NCBI GenBank assembly: GCA_037043455.1
Contig: JAWPHD010001429.1
Coordinates: 186,001 to 250,000 of the forward strand
DNA length: 64,000 nt
Direction of reading: 5' to 3'
Source: Cyrtodaria siliqua
Lineage: Eukaryota; Mollusca; Bivalvia; Adapedonta; Hiatellidae
Each line of letters opens with the position of its first letter. Positions within the stretch are counted from its first letter, which is position 1. The translations under genes and the position numbers were made by a program. Under the pieces are notes generated by a model. The model was not told the origin of the DNA, did not search any database, and saw only the letters and a list, made by a program, of their open reading frames with translations. Below, in pieces: positions 22,501 through 30,100 of this stretch.

Positions 22501-23606
22501 TAATCAAAAGTATGTGTACAATACGTCAATAGTATTGGAAGGAAGGAAGAAAGAAAGAAGAAAGAAAGATGGATCGGTAATAAGCGCCTTGCTCACTAAT
22601 TGTTTACTAACAGACCATACGTCAAAATGTGATGACATACGATGATGACGTTTACAATCAATGACGTCTTGTCATTTTATTATAATTTCCGTAACATTTC
22701 CGGTAATTGCCAGGTTGTTTGAGTTTGGCACGAAAAAAATGGTATAACCGCGTCGATTTCCGTCAATGGCTTTCAATAATGGACGATCCGAATACGGAAA
22801 TCTGCGAAGAATTCCGATTGCATTTATGGAGATAATGATAAACAAATGAAAGATGTTTTTAACGGTAAATTGTGAATTGTGTTGACGAATTTTGGCCAAT
22901 GAACAAATGTGCAAGGTAACACTTTGGGCTTCCGGTTAATGGCCGTTTTGGCGATATTGGTAAAAATTTCATTGTCATTTTTGGATGGGTTCGAGAAAGG
23001 TTTTTAGTGTTTTTTTTACGAAGTTTATGTTTACCGAGGTTTCGGAGGAATAGGACAACTTGATAATATGCTTTTAAAACATGACATTTGGACTGCCGAT
23101 CACTGCTGACTGCTTTGGACGGCTTTCAGTATTGCCTTTGACGAGGTAGCACCTTATTCTTCAATCTTGATCAACAGGATGTTCTAACTTCAAAGAAGAT
23201 CAATCAATGTCAATTCTACTAATCATAGATTACAGATTAGCAGAGCTTCTGCCGTGCACATAAATACAGCGTGTATATTTGTGTACATAAATGTACCCCG
23301 GGTACCTTTCTGTAGTACCCGATATGACAATAACCCCATCAGCATAATTATCTATAGTCGGGCTCCGCCAGACACGACCTTCGGTTTGGCCATATAAAGG
23401 TCCGCTGACTGAGGAGAGCCTCTCCCACAAACAAAATATAACCCGGGACTCCTACCTTCATACACTTCATTTCGATTCACGCCAATATTGTGGTCACTGA
23501 TCACTTTCACGTCTTTACCACATTCTTTCTCAAAATAGTCCTTTAATTCTGTAGCTCTTTTAGTTTTACCACTGGAAGGTATCCCACAAATAAGTACGAA
23601 AGGCAT
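1423..23606 (-). CDS. KTI12: KTI12 homolog, Elongator-associated P-loop protein; 7 exons seen, 3' end outside window
   Basis: KTI12 proteins are P-loop ATPases that bind tRNA and the Elongator complex and are needed for wobble-uridine (U34) tRNA modification in the cytoplasm. Seven exons (23456-23606, 16347-16398, 15239-15291, 12239-12294, 10177-10256, 5857-6016, 1423-1554) join in frame to 228 codons with canonical GT-AG borders. The N-terminus has a Walker A motif GIPSSGKT at residues 8-15. Exons 3-4 give the family signature DSLNYIKG-FRYELYC. Exon 6 carries RFEEP...NRWDSPLF and ...RKAPPPN, and exon 7 carries QPLSSTNFLYELD, all in the order known for the family. The expected C-terminal block (an LRRQFI-YTK type sequence, roughly 40-50 residues) is absent and should lie left of position 1. 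The gene is head-to-head with DUT. Its introns are 1-7 kb and full of minisatellites. Identity is firm; the exon 7 donor (GTATCC) is the least certain border. Confidence 0.95.
1729..3976 (+). repeat. 320-bp satellite-like array in KTI12 intron 6
   Basis: About seven units of the same family as 1-860. The left end (AGAGGTCAATGACCGCTCTACTGAT) matches in reverse the ends of the arrays at about 35.8 and 40.9 kb, so it is a true element end. The right end stops inside a unit at about 3976 without the ACGG-rich terminus. Confidence 0.85.
3977..5330. other. AT-rich intronic DNA with degenerate repeats
   Basis: Three or four diverged copies of a segment containing TAACAGATTT...AAACTTT...ATAGGTCACCATGCTTG are spaced 200-380 bp apart (about 4060-4870). 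The rest is AT-rich with homopolymer runs. No exon was seen. Confidence 0.45.
5333..5595 (-). mobile_element. SINE-A copy, antisense, lacking the tRNA head
   Basis: Reverse-complement match to the body and tail of the complete SINE at 63582-63905: GTTGTTTAACGGCTCATCAACACAGT, AGAGGGGAAGGATACATAGG, GGGACCGCCCGGTTTACGTCCCC, then AAGTGTCTTGTCCAAGAACACA. The tRNA-like promoter is missing, consistent with 5' truncation. Confidence 0.7.
5857..6016 (-). CDS. KTI12: KTI12 exon 6
   Basis: 160 nt between acceptor TTTCAG and donor GTAAGC. It encodes a segment starting FNGLVMRFEEP, then NNRWDSPLFVIQ, DPLPI and NRKAPPPNASTLP. These are landmark KTI12 residues (RFE-P, NRWD-PLF, APPP). Phase agrees with exons 5 and 7. 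Confidence 0.95.
6410..6670 (-). repeat. Dispersed repeat (TTGTTGATTGCC family), antisense
   Basis: Reverse-complement copy of a family also at about 36.9-37.6, 41.6-41.8, 47.2-47.5 and 53.97-54.26 kb. Shared blocks include AACAATGGGTGATGTAGAGGGACATAAGG and CATTCAAAACTGTTTGAGGAATGCAAGTAATA. Confidence 0.6.
6800..7020. repeat. Octamer-like GTTTGCATT cluster with a palindrome
   Basis: CGTTTGCATT recurs several times, ATTTGCAT (the POU octamer complement) occurs once, and an 18-bp palindrome TGTGCATTTAAATGCACA lies at about 6960-6978. It lies in KTI12 intron 5. Regulatory meaning is unknown. Confidence 0.35.
7020..8390. other. No gene recognised (KTI12 intron 5)
   Basis: AT-rich intronic DNA. 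Short open frames at 7341-7772 and 8260-8478 have no recognisable domain and no splice-compatible similarity to KTI12. Confidence 0.4.
8395..8534. mobile_element. Long hairpin (MITE-like), ~60-bp arms
   Basis: GATCTTAAACTCGTTCCCATT... at 8395-8455 is repeated in inverted form at 8476-8534, with about 20 bp between. Near-perfect arms suggest a foldback MITE. No target-site duplication is clear. Confidence 0.6.
8547..8748. repeat. Nested palindrome with internal direct repeats
   Basis: Outer arms TCAATGGTTAAAACTAGTCATCC / GGATGAATAGTTTTAACCGTTGA and inner arms GAATGACTATTGACCC...GCAGTGAAC / GTTCACTGC...GGGTCAATAGTCATTC surround two direct copies of GACCCGAAGCAGTGAAC. Starts only 12 bp after the previous hairpin. 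Confidence 0.6.
9103..9560. repeat. 21-bp minisatellite (KTI12 intron 5)
   Basis: About 21 copies of TTATCCTGACAACAGTTAGTT with A/G variants and occasional shortened units. Because 21 is a multiple of three, it yields long open frames with no coding meaning. Confidence 0.95.
9590..9890 (-). repeat. Dispersed element next to minisatellite, antisense
   Basis: Reverse-complement relative of 58905-59160: CCAAGGTTAGGTTGCAGGTTAAA, then (GGACGG)-rich DNA and AAAGTGATCCCTAATTGCAGGTGATAC. The 21-bp minisatellite lies at its distal side. Confidence 0.55.
10177..10256 (-). CDS. KTI12: KTI12 exon 5
   Basis: 80 nt between acceptor CCCCAG and donor GTAAGT. It encodes IFCDTNAKVAAEWN followed by a short acidic stretch ending YTTEI, fitting the KTI12 region in which a C-D-x(n)-A-x-x-WN segment follows FRYELYC. 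Phase matches exons 4 and 6 exactly. Confidence 0.92.
10338..10510 (+). mobile_element. tRNA-derived SINE, diverged
   Basis: Box A-like GTGGCGATGCAGTG and box B-like GTGTTCGAGCC are spaced as in a tRNA. The segment ends with the SINE-like block TTAAACCGGGCGGTCCCATTTATC shared with SINE-A (AAACCGGGCGGTC). A separate box A-like TCAGCTCAGTGGTTAAGGCC sits at about 10040. Confidence 0.5.
10515..11400. other. No gene recognised (KTI12 intron 4)
   Basis: Contains a diverged copy of the AATCTTTCATGGGTAT repeat (about 10529-10610) and TACCACGGTATACC-type short palindromic stretches. No exon. Confidence 0.35.
11410..11860. mobile_element. Foldback repeat with two hairpins
   Basis: Hairpin 1 (11499-11583): CCATGTAAAATGCAGATAACC... 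inverted at its end. Hairpin 2 (11735-11820): ATTCCAACCCTTGGTATAAG... inverted. Related blocks (GGTATCCGGTGAAGATAGG, TTGCATATCAT) recur at 19265-19560, so this is a dispersed family. A SINE-A tail remnant (AGGAGGGCACG...GGATTCCTATTTATCC) follows to about 11935. Confidence 0.55.
11990..12190. repeat. Dispersed SINE-like body (KTI12 intron 4)
   Basis: Shares blocks (TATAGTGC-GCAACACT, CATGATACCCC, GTCACATTAT, ACTACCC-TTTAT) with 20560-20700, where a tRNA-like head follows. Probably the same SINE family, headless here. Confidence 0.4.
12239..12294 (-). CDS. KTI12: KTI12 exon 4
   Basis: 56 nt between acceptor TTGCAG and donor GTAAGA. It encodes (G)FRYELYCVTKECQTTQCV, continuing the LNYIKG-FRYELYC family motif across the exon 3/4 junction in phase. 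The junction supports use of the first (exon-proximal) donor for the normal product. Confidence 0.94.
12510..13165. repeat. 17-bp minisatellite (KTI12 intron 3)
   Basis: About 38 copies of TGTATTTAGATGTGGTC with CACC/TGTC variants. It begins about 220 bp from exon 4. Two subtypes (…TCACC and …GGTC) are interleaved. Confidence 0.95.
13966..15238 (-). repeat. 48-bp minisatellite made of the KTI12 exon 3/intron 3 splice junction
   Basis: Strict 48-bp periodicity with no indels. On the minus strand each unit holds GATTCACTGAATTACATCAAAG (the last 22 nt of exon 3, DSLNYIK) followed by GTAAG and about 20 nt of intron ending TATGTTTAGT. There are 26 extra donors besides the authentic one at 15238. 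Six units have the stronger GTAAGT (plus-strand ACTTAC at 14226, 14466, 14514, 14754, 14802, 14946). Six units (13986, 14226, 14274, 14706, 14898, 15186) carry GATTGACTG, which puts an in-frame TGA in the exon-like part. Confidence 0.96.
15239..15291 (-). CDS. KTI12: KTI12 exon 3 (DSLNYIKG motif)
   Basis: 53 nt between acceptor TTTCAG and donor GTAAGA. It encodes (R)DLNKDSITILDSLNYIK(G), the most conserved internal signature of KTI12. The last 22 nt of the exon plus about 25 nt of intron have been amplified into the adjacent 48-bp array (13966-15238), so this authentic donor is followed by 26 copies of itself. Confidence 0.95.
15300..15690. other. KTI12 intron 2, no gene recognised
   Basis: Unique-looking sequence with three copies of TCTATGGTAAATCAATG at about 15517-15567. 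No exon. Confidence 0.4.
15690..16335. repeat. ~30-bp minisatellite next to KTI12 exon 2 donor
   Basis: About 21 copies of GGATCTGCTTAAACACCCCCAACACCCCT, C-rich on the plus strand. The last unit reaches to about 12 bp from the exon 2 donor. Strong strand asymmetry makes the transcribed (minus) strand G-rich. Confidence 0.95.
16347..16398 (-). CDS. KTI12: KTI12 exon 2
   Basis: 52 nt between acceptor TTACAG and donor GTAAGT. With the base carried over from exon 1 it encodes DSKKEKTIRGNLKAAVQ and the first two bases of Arg. This matches the KTI12 segment (D-x-KEK-x-R-x-x-L-x-x-x-V-x-R) after the P-loop domain start. A 30-bp minisatellite begins about 12 bp inside the following intron. Confidence 0.93.
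16931..17412. repeat. 21-bp minisatellite (KTI12 intron 1)
   Basis: About 22 copies of GAGAATATTGAGTTTTGTGCA. Every third or fourth unit carries an extra GAGT, giving a higher-order pattern. A degenerate relative (GAGTTTCGAGTAGAGAATATT) lies at 18710-18860. Confidence 0.95.
17420..18410. other. KTI12 intron 1, SINE remnant and no gene
   Basis: Contains an antisense tRNA-like segment at 17935-18015 (box B complement GGCTTCCTGAACCCACGAC, box A complement GCGCTCTACCACTGGATA), a SINE head remnant. The rest shows nothing recognisable. Confidence 0.4.
18415..18670 (-). repeat. Dispersed ~250-bp repeat, inverted relative to 32995-33245
   Basis: Shares GATGGGAAA...AGGATTTTATAA, ACCTATTAAATGTTTTAATTTTACAATAT and a foldback TTTCATACCCC...GGGGTATGAAA with 32995-33245 in opposite orientation. 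Ends in TTGGACCACGT. Confidence 0.65.
18710..18860. repeat. Degenerate GAGTTTCGAGTAGA repeat
   Basis: About seven diverged 20-21-bp units related to the 16931-17412 minisatellite. Confidence 0.6.
18870..20560. other. KTI12 intron 1: foldback repeat copy, otherwise no gene
   Basis: 19265-19560 is a second copy of the 11410-11860 foldback family (AATCTTTCATGGGTATCCGG ... TTGCATATCAT ... TGCATACCGGATG). An open frame at 19726-20058 (minus) has no recognisable domain. AT-rich elsewhere. Confidence 0.4.
20560..20795 (-). mobile_element. tRNA-derived SINE (second family), antisense
   Basis: On the minus strand GTGTACTGGTTAGAGCG (box A) and GTGAGTTGGAATCCCC (box B region) are followed by a body shared with 11990-12190 (GTCACATTAT, GGTATCATG). 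No clear target-site duplication. Confidence 0.55.
20800..22250. other. KTI12 intron 1, no gene recognised
   Basis: A (GACGGACGGACAGAC)-rich tract at about 21541-21575 is the end of another dispersed element. Otherwise AT-rich sequence without exon or long open frame. Confidence 0.35.
22258..22335 (+). mobile_element. tRNA-like SINE head remnant
   Basis: Box A TGACAGAGTGGTTAGCTTA and box B GAGGTTCGACTCCCG at tRNA-like spacing, but the acceptor stem does not pair, so this is not a functional tRNA gene. Confidence 0.45.
22340..23455. other. KTI12 intron 1 near exon 1, no gene recognised
   Basis: Includes a polypurine stretch (GGAAGGAAGAAAGAAAGAAG) at about 22541-22570 and open frames at 22403-22645 and 22672-22914 without recognisable domains or splice partners. 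Confidence 0.35.
23456..23606 (-). CDS. KTI12: KTI12 exon 1 (start codon, Walker A)
   Basis: 151 nt: ATG at 23606, 50 codons plus one base, ending in GAAG before donor GTAGGA. It encodes MPFVLICGIPSSGKT, the family N-terminus with the P-loop, followed by a charged helix and ISDHN. The start is chosen because KTI12 proteins begin directly at this beta strand and P-loop. Its continuation past the donor as an open frame to 23352 is intronic and has no family similarity. Confidence 0.95.
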
Positions 23607-23632
23607 GTTTTATTACTTGTTGTCATAATTTT

Positions 23633-23650
23633 AACCGGAACCGGAAATTA
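23633..23650. promoter_or_regulatory. Paired ETS-type sites upstream of KTI12
   Basis: The sequence AACCGGAACCGGAAATTA holds two CCGGAA cores in direct repeat about 27-44 bp upstream of the KTI12 ATG. CCGGAA is the core bound by ETS/GABP-type factors that often drive TATA-less bidirectional promoters. Assignment is by motif only. Confidence 0.45.
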
Positions 23651-23897
23651 GGAATATGTATTTGGGGGTTGTTTAGTTATCACAAAAACATAATCCAAAA
23701 CATTTTACGATCATTTACAAATCATTCTCGTCAGCCTGTATGTTCTCCGACTGATAGTTTGTTTAACATTGTTGATATCTATAACGCACTTTTCCATATT
23801 TTTGCAAAATAGGTCAAAATTTCCTTCAATAATTTGGTTTACTCGCTTAATAATCGGTAGAACAAGAACTGTGAAAATCACATTAATCAAGTTTGCG

Positions 23898-23943
23898 TTT
23901 TTCCCCGCCAAAAACAAAAGCGCCAAAAATTAAAAGCGCCAAA
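23898..23943 (+). promoter_or_regulatory. E2F-type site cluster upstream of DUT
   Basis: Three sites lie 29-75 bp before the DUT ATG: TTTTTCCCCGCCAAAA (23898-23913), GCGCCAAA (23920-23927) and GCGCCAAA (23936-23943). GCGCCAAA is the reverse complement of the TTTGGCGC form of the E2F consensus TTTSGCGC. dUTPase is an S-phase gene and a known E2F target in animals, so an S-phase control element is inferred. Confidence 0.65.
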
Positions 23944-23971
23944 AAAGGACACCCAATTTATTGCCTAAAAG

Positions 23972-24138
23972 ATGCCCGTCGAAGCAGAAATTAGACAAGA
24001 AGAGGCAATTGAGCCAGATTCCAAACGACAGTGTACAATGCCACTTGAGAGCGTTATCCTGAGATTCGCGAAAATGACTCCAAAAGCACTCTGCCCGACC
24101 AGAGGATCGAAATTGGCGGCCGGTTATGATCTTTACAG
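23972..24138 (+). CDS. DUT: DUT exon 1
   Basis: 167 nt. ATG at 23972 in context AAAAGATGC; 55 codons plus AG, ending CTTTACAG before donor GTATAC. It encodes the N-terminal extension, [18 protein letters not shown] and motif I start AAGYDLY. A second Met at residue 23 (MPLESV) just before the conserved core is an alternative start. Confidence 0.95.
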
Positions 24139-27100
24139 GTATACATTTCTTTTAATCAGCGAGTTTAATAATTATTCGAATTACAAATGTCAGTCGCTCG
24201 GTCTGTCCGTCCGTCCCGAAATCTCGTCTTCACGATAACCCAAGAACAGCTGGCACTACAATTTACATTTACAAACTCGAAACTTGGCAGGGGCTTAGCT
24301 GGGTGAACTACGCCCGATGGGGTTGCCCCTTGGTCATGGGGCCTGTTGACGATCGTACGTTATATTTCAGGACTTTTAGCTTAGAATAAATGTAGATGTA
24401 CAATTCAAGCGAAAGAAAGCGCACTTGTAAGGCCAAACAAAATTGAAATAGGTGTGTTTTTATATGGCATGCTCTAAAACAATAGTGTACTGAGTAGGCA
24501 TTTTTTTTTTTTTTTTTTTTTTGGAGCAAGCTATTGTGAGATTCTAAATGTATGTATCTCATAAACCCCATACAAGTCTTTGATGTCAGTTAATGATGTC
24601 AGTTTACCTTGATTGTGATAAATCATTGTTCAGAATTTATTTTTTTTTCATGAAAAGTTTCTCTTCGGCCACCGGAAACACGGGCATTATTATTTTTTGG
24701 CCGAAAGTCAGTTCAAATAGTACACGTATGTTTTTATATTTTATAGCAAAATAAGGGTGCAATAACTGCTGGAAATATGTTATCCCAAACCTCCTACCCC
24801 ACTTCGGATTTTATGCATTTTTAGACCATTTATTTTTTTCTGGCTAACTGTACGCCCCGGCGTACGGGATACGGGCATATGCCTGGCTACGTGCCTGGTT
24901 TGTGTCATGGTGTAGCTGTGCACCTCCCCTTTTGGAAGAAATGTGGTTGCCATGGTAACAAAACATGTAAAATTACTAGAAATTGCCTGTTTACGCATTA
25001 ACTCAAGAACAGATGTGCACCTCTCCTTTTGGGTAGATTCAAATAAGAAATGTGGTTGCCATGTTGTTGTTGTTGTTGTTGTTCGTTCCGTCCGTAGTAG
25101 GACAACCTCCGAAGAGTAGGTTTATAGTATTGGGCAATAAATCCACCACCAGTACGAATAATTACAGCTGCTACACGCGATATGAGATAATAAACACTTT
25201 CACCACTATACTGAAATTATTTGTTTCAAATTTATTTATTTATTAGCCTTATCGTGTGTCACGTCCCCTTCGTTTTCTCCTAACAGGTATTTTTTCGAGC
25301 ATTTTATATCTAGCACAGTGTAAAAAGTAGCACAGTCTGTGTGTATGAAATTCAAGCTGGGTAAGGTCTACATTGCGACTAATGTCTACAAGCATGCTAA
25401 GCGAGGTGCTGTCTAGTATTATTTTAAGCTTTGTTAAGTTGCTAATGCTTTCTAGGTGTACACCGCAAATCTCATGCAAGCATTCATCAATATCACTCAG
25501 TACCGACTCCCTCACTGATTCCAGTGCACTGCATTGAAGTATAAAGTGTTCGACGTCTTCTTCTTGTTCTCTGCACAGTTTACAGGTTGGATCCGTTTCT
25601 AAATGGTTGAATGCCGCTTTATTGCTTTGTAGGCTGTAGGTTCCAGAAACTAATTTCAGTTTGATTGGTAAACGAGAAACTTCTACATTTGAAGAGCTTC
25701 GGGTATGTATTATTGGATGTACTTTACCGACGGTGTAGACGTCTACGTTCAGGAGTCGGAGTGTTGAGTATAGTTTGGAGTTATTGATTAGTTTCTGTTC
25801 CCAATATTTGTTTATTGCTGAGTGTAGTTTCGTTTTCCATTCCTCTTTTGAGAAAGAGTTGTTTAAGAGATGTGTTGCATCAGGAAGTTTGTATTTACAC
25901 AAAAGTTTGTCTATTTCAACAAACCAGCTGCTACTGTCCATACTTTTCACTGTTAGCTGTCGTGTAGCTATTTGCTTTTCTACACTCTCGTCAGTCTGTT
26001 TGCAGACGTTGTGGTACAGTGTTAATGCTTTTATATGTATTTGGGCTTCAACAGGTAGTATTCCAGATATAATGAATGCTGCAGGATCAGCTGTGTTTGT
26101 TGGCATCGACAGAATTTGTTTTAGTAGTTTTCTGAGGAAACCTTCCAGATTTTGCAGGTTTTTACCTTTCGGTAGTATTAGTTCGAGTCCGTACGTAAGT
26201 ATCGGTAATACGTAAATTCTGAGTAGATGTATAGATGTTTCAGGATCTAGACCGTTTTCGCCATGGAGACCGGCTGACATGAGACTGTATGTCGTCCTTC
26301 GTGCTTTGTTTATGTTCTGTTGAACCGTTTCTTTAGCTGTATTGTCAATCGAAGTTGATCTGATGATACCTAAATGCGAGGCTTTTTCTGTGACGTCCAT
26401 ATCTTTACCATTCATCTTCCACTGTACTTCATTGTTGCATTTGGTTCTGCAGTTTGGTTTTACTATGAGGGCGTGACTCTTTGTAGGTTGCAGTTGATAT
26501 CTTTCCATCTTGCTATACTGTACAGCAATGTTTATTAGAATTTGTAGCTCTTCCGGATCATTGCTTAGTAATGCGACGTCATCTGCACATGTTGGAGCAC
26601 AGCAGCTTATGTTGCCGATAGATCCACCGATATGTATATTTTGCAGCTTTTGAAGCAACGTGTTGATATGAACTTTGTACAGATCTGCACTCAGTATACA
26701 GTGTTCGACACTAACTTTTTGGACCTACTAGCCCCGGGGGCTAGTTGGTGTGGAATTTCACTAGCCCCCCTTAATTTCTACTAGCCCTGCTACCAACGGT
26801 ACCAAATCCTCATTGTATATTGATTTGACGGGGTTGGTTATAAAATTACAACACAAATCAGATTCAAAATTTGTGACATCGCTGACGGCACCCTCCGTCA
26901 CAATAACCTGATCTCGTGGCAGTCTGCACCTCTGTTAAGAAAAGTAACATACTGTGATGATTATTATTTTAATTTATTATAGTATTTCTGAACAATCTAC
27001 ATGAGAAACACAGAAATTAGAAATTATTATGATAGAGTTTTTTGTTTTTTGGCTGGTGGAGAAAGCCCCAAAAGTCGATCTATGTCTGCACCGTTTATAG

Positions 27101-30100
27101 CACGTTCATAATTCGCGGCATTCTCCGACGGAAGCGGAAACAACTGCTGAAATCGTGGTCATAAAAACGCTTGAGAAAAGCTGTCTAGTTTATAAGGCGT
27201 AGTTACAAGCGTTTGTGTGATTCGTTATCGGGCTGGTATCACGCGGTAAACGAAAGCAAAAAGAAAACAAATGTCGTTTTACGCGGACTAAAAGAGCAGC
27301 AGTTTTAAGCGAGAATCTGCGGAACATTAATGATTAACAGTGCTTGAGATTTTATTTATATAATGCCTTCGCAAATTGGGTACGTGTTTGTTCTATAATC
27401 TACTAGCCAATCGGGCTAGCTAGACGATCGTATGTGCTAGCCCGACGGTTACTTTTACTAGCCCCGGGCTATCGGGCTAGCGTTAGTGTCGAACACTGGT
27501 ATACCTCCCTGTCTGACACCAAGGTTGATTGGAAATGTTTCAGAGTTATGTCCCCCCCCATTTAATTGACGAAGATGCGTTACGGTGTAGATTGTTTATT
27601 ATTTTCCAGAGTTCATTCTCCACCCCCATATGATATAATTTTCGCATGAGATGGTCATGATTCACTACATCAAAAGCAGATTTGGCATCCAGTAATGCAA
27701 TATAGGCTATTTGCTTACAGTCTTTACTTTCTCGTACAAACTCCTCCACTATTAGCGAACAGTTCATTGGTGAAGTATTTTTCGTAAATCCACGTTGAAG
27801 GACGCTTTGTTGAGGATCAATCACTGGTCTCATTTTTTCACGAACAACATATTCCAGTATTTTCAATAAAACGGGTAGAACTGTTATTCCCCTGTAATTT
27901 TTTACATCATGTTTATCCCCTTTCTTCTTAAATATTGGAGAGACTAGTCCAGTTTTCAGAAAGTCTGGTATTTCACCACTGAGCACCATATCATTCAGTA
28001 CGTAATGTAAGATGGGTATGATCATATCGCCTGCATGCAAGAAGTTCTCAATACAGAGCCCGAATACATCTGGAGATTTGCGACGGTTAATTGATTGTAC
28101 AGCTTTTTTGATTTCGTGATTACTAATATCAATACCAGTCTTTTCAGATGTGAGTTCTTTTATCCACGGAATTTCTTCTTCTATATTTTCATGGTATGTT
28201 ACGTCATATGACGTGTTGCTACTATTTTCAGCTAGTTGTTCAAAATGTTGTTTAAAGCCAAGAATAATATCCTCTCCCGAGTATGTTTTGTCATCTACGT
28301 TTAGATCCTCTATGAGTTGTAGTGAAGTTTTTCTCTGTTTGTTCACCAGTTTATGGAATAGTTTAGCGTCTGTAAATTTTGCATTGATAATTTCATCCCG
28401 ATCTCTTAGGCGCCTTCTTGCCGTCTCCACTCTCACTGCATTTCTGAATTCTTGTCTTGTATATTTCTTTTTCATTACGTATATATTTGTTTCACATATT
28501 GGTCGTCCGTTACTTTTCCAATTTCTGAGAGCTGTCTTATTTGCATCCAGTTTACTTTTAATATCCTCATTCCATACTTGTAGTTTTGGGTATCCTTTTC
28601 TTGGTTTCTTTTTCGTTGTGCACGCGATTGCGGATTCATTCAGTATGTCACAGACTAGTTCAATAGTTCGAGAGGTTTGTTGTGTTGAAATGTTAGTCTG
28701 TAAAGCCAACATTTTCTGTTCAACTATGGTTCTATAACAATCTTTATCCACTTTATCCCAGTTAATCTTCATGCTGGCAGCTTCTAGATTATCTTTCAAT
28801 TTCGGAGTTAAGTTGCATTCAATTTCCAATTGAATTAGGTAGTGGTCTGAAGCGTTTGTAGACAAATTATCTAACTTCACTGTTTTGGACGCCGCAATAT
28901 AAGACTCAGTTTGGGTGATAAAAAAGTCAATTTCTGAACAGTCTTTACCATTTGGATGTACAAATGTGTTCCCTACGCTCTCTGTCGATAATCCACACTC
29001 TTGCATGAAGTTCAGCATGTATTTTCCTCTTCTCGACTGTTGATTGGTTGTCAAGTTTTCGTTGAAGTCGCCTCCAATAATAATCCGATGAGTTTCGCTG
29101 TGTTTAATGTAGATTTCACGAATTTGGTCAACACATTCCTCATACTCAGAATAATTGTCTGATTTGCCCTTGCTAGGTAGATATGCACATATAAATAATA
29201 ATGGTGGATTACTGTCTATGGTAATGCATTGTATACGGTTTCCGCCATCGTCACATGCTCTAACTTTGTGATCAATACTCCTCTTCCACATGACAGCTAC
29301 GCCACCGTAACCTCTTGGGATTTGTACAGGTTCTATCGGATCATTATTATCGACAGACTTTTCTATGGCACACCAGTCCTCATGCACTTCTGCAAGTAGG
29401 TAGAGCTGACATTTGTATAACCAATGCTCCTGTATCAGGATGATATCATTATTTTTGGCTAGGTCTTTTATAGCTAAACCACATGTATTAATGTTTTTAC
29501 AATTATAGGATATAATACTAAGTTTCTTTATTTCAGGATTTACTGTAGGATCTACTGTTATCTTTTGTGGTGATATATTTCGGCCTGTCCTAAAAAAGAC
29601 GGCTTAGCTGAGGTACTGTGTACTGGTTCATTCGGTAGGTTGGGAGTTGTTGGATCGGACGGCTCCTCAGATTGTGATGTGCCAGAGTTAATCTTAGTGG
29701 TATAATCATTGTTGTTGTTTGATTGTGTTGACATACAAATGTTCGTCTGGCTTGTATATGACAATGGTATACCGGTGTAGTAACGGTTGTTAGAGTCACT
29801 CGTGTTTGTATCGACATAATATCCATTTAAAACAGGTAACAACTGTTCATGTTCACTGTGAGTGGGAGTCGGTTGTATCTCAATCAAATTTCCAACTTGG
29901 CGAGTCTGTTGTCGCTGATCTGGAGTATCTGGTACTGAAGGTGTACATGTTTTTAAATTGTTAAAGAATGTTGACGGTTCGTTCGTAACAAACGGTGGAA
30001 TTTCATAATCCTGCTTCTGTACGTTTTCTGTTTGCGTAGATATTGTCAGTGTATTTGTATTGTTACACATGTATGTTTTCTGAGGTTTAGCAAAAGAGTG

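Larger units (their letters stand above)
23607..23971. promoter_or_regulatory. Bidirectional promoter between KTI12 and DUT
   Basis: 365 bp separate the divergent start codons. The KTI12 side has overlapping GGAA-core sites (23633-23650). The DUT side has a CCCCGCCAAAA element and two GCGCCAAA elements (23898-23943). No TATA box is obvious at a fixed distance from either ATG. Short divergent spacing with ETS and E2F motifs is typical of housekeeping bidirectional promoters. An open frame at 23711-23926 on the minus strand is treated as chance. Confidence 0.7.

Noticed and set aside
23711..23926. Upstream gene or uORF in the bidirectional promoter
   Set aside because: No recognisable domain, and it overlaps the E2F-type sites; most likely chance.
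25775..28737. Plus-strand open frames (25775-26215, 28150-28737)
   Set aside because: Shadows of LINE ORF2 on the opposite strand.
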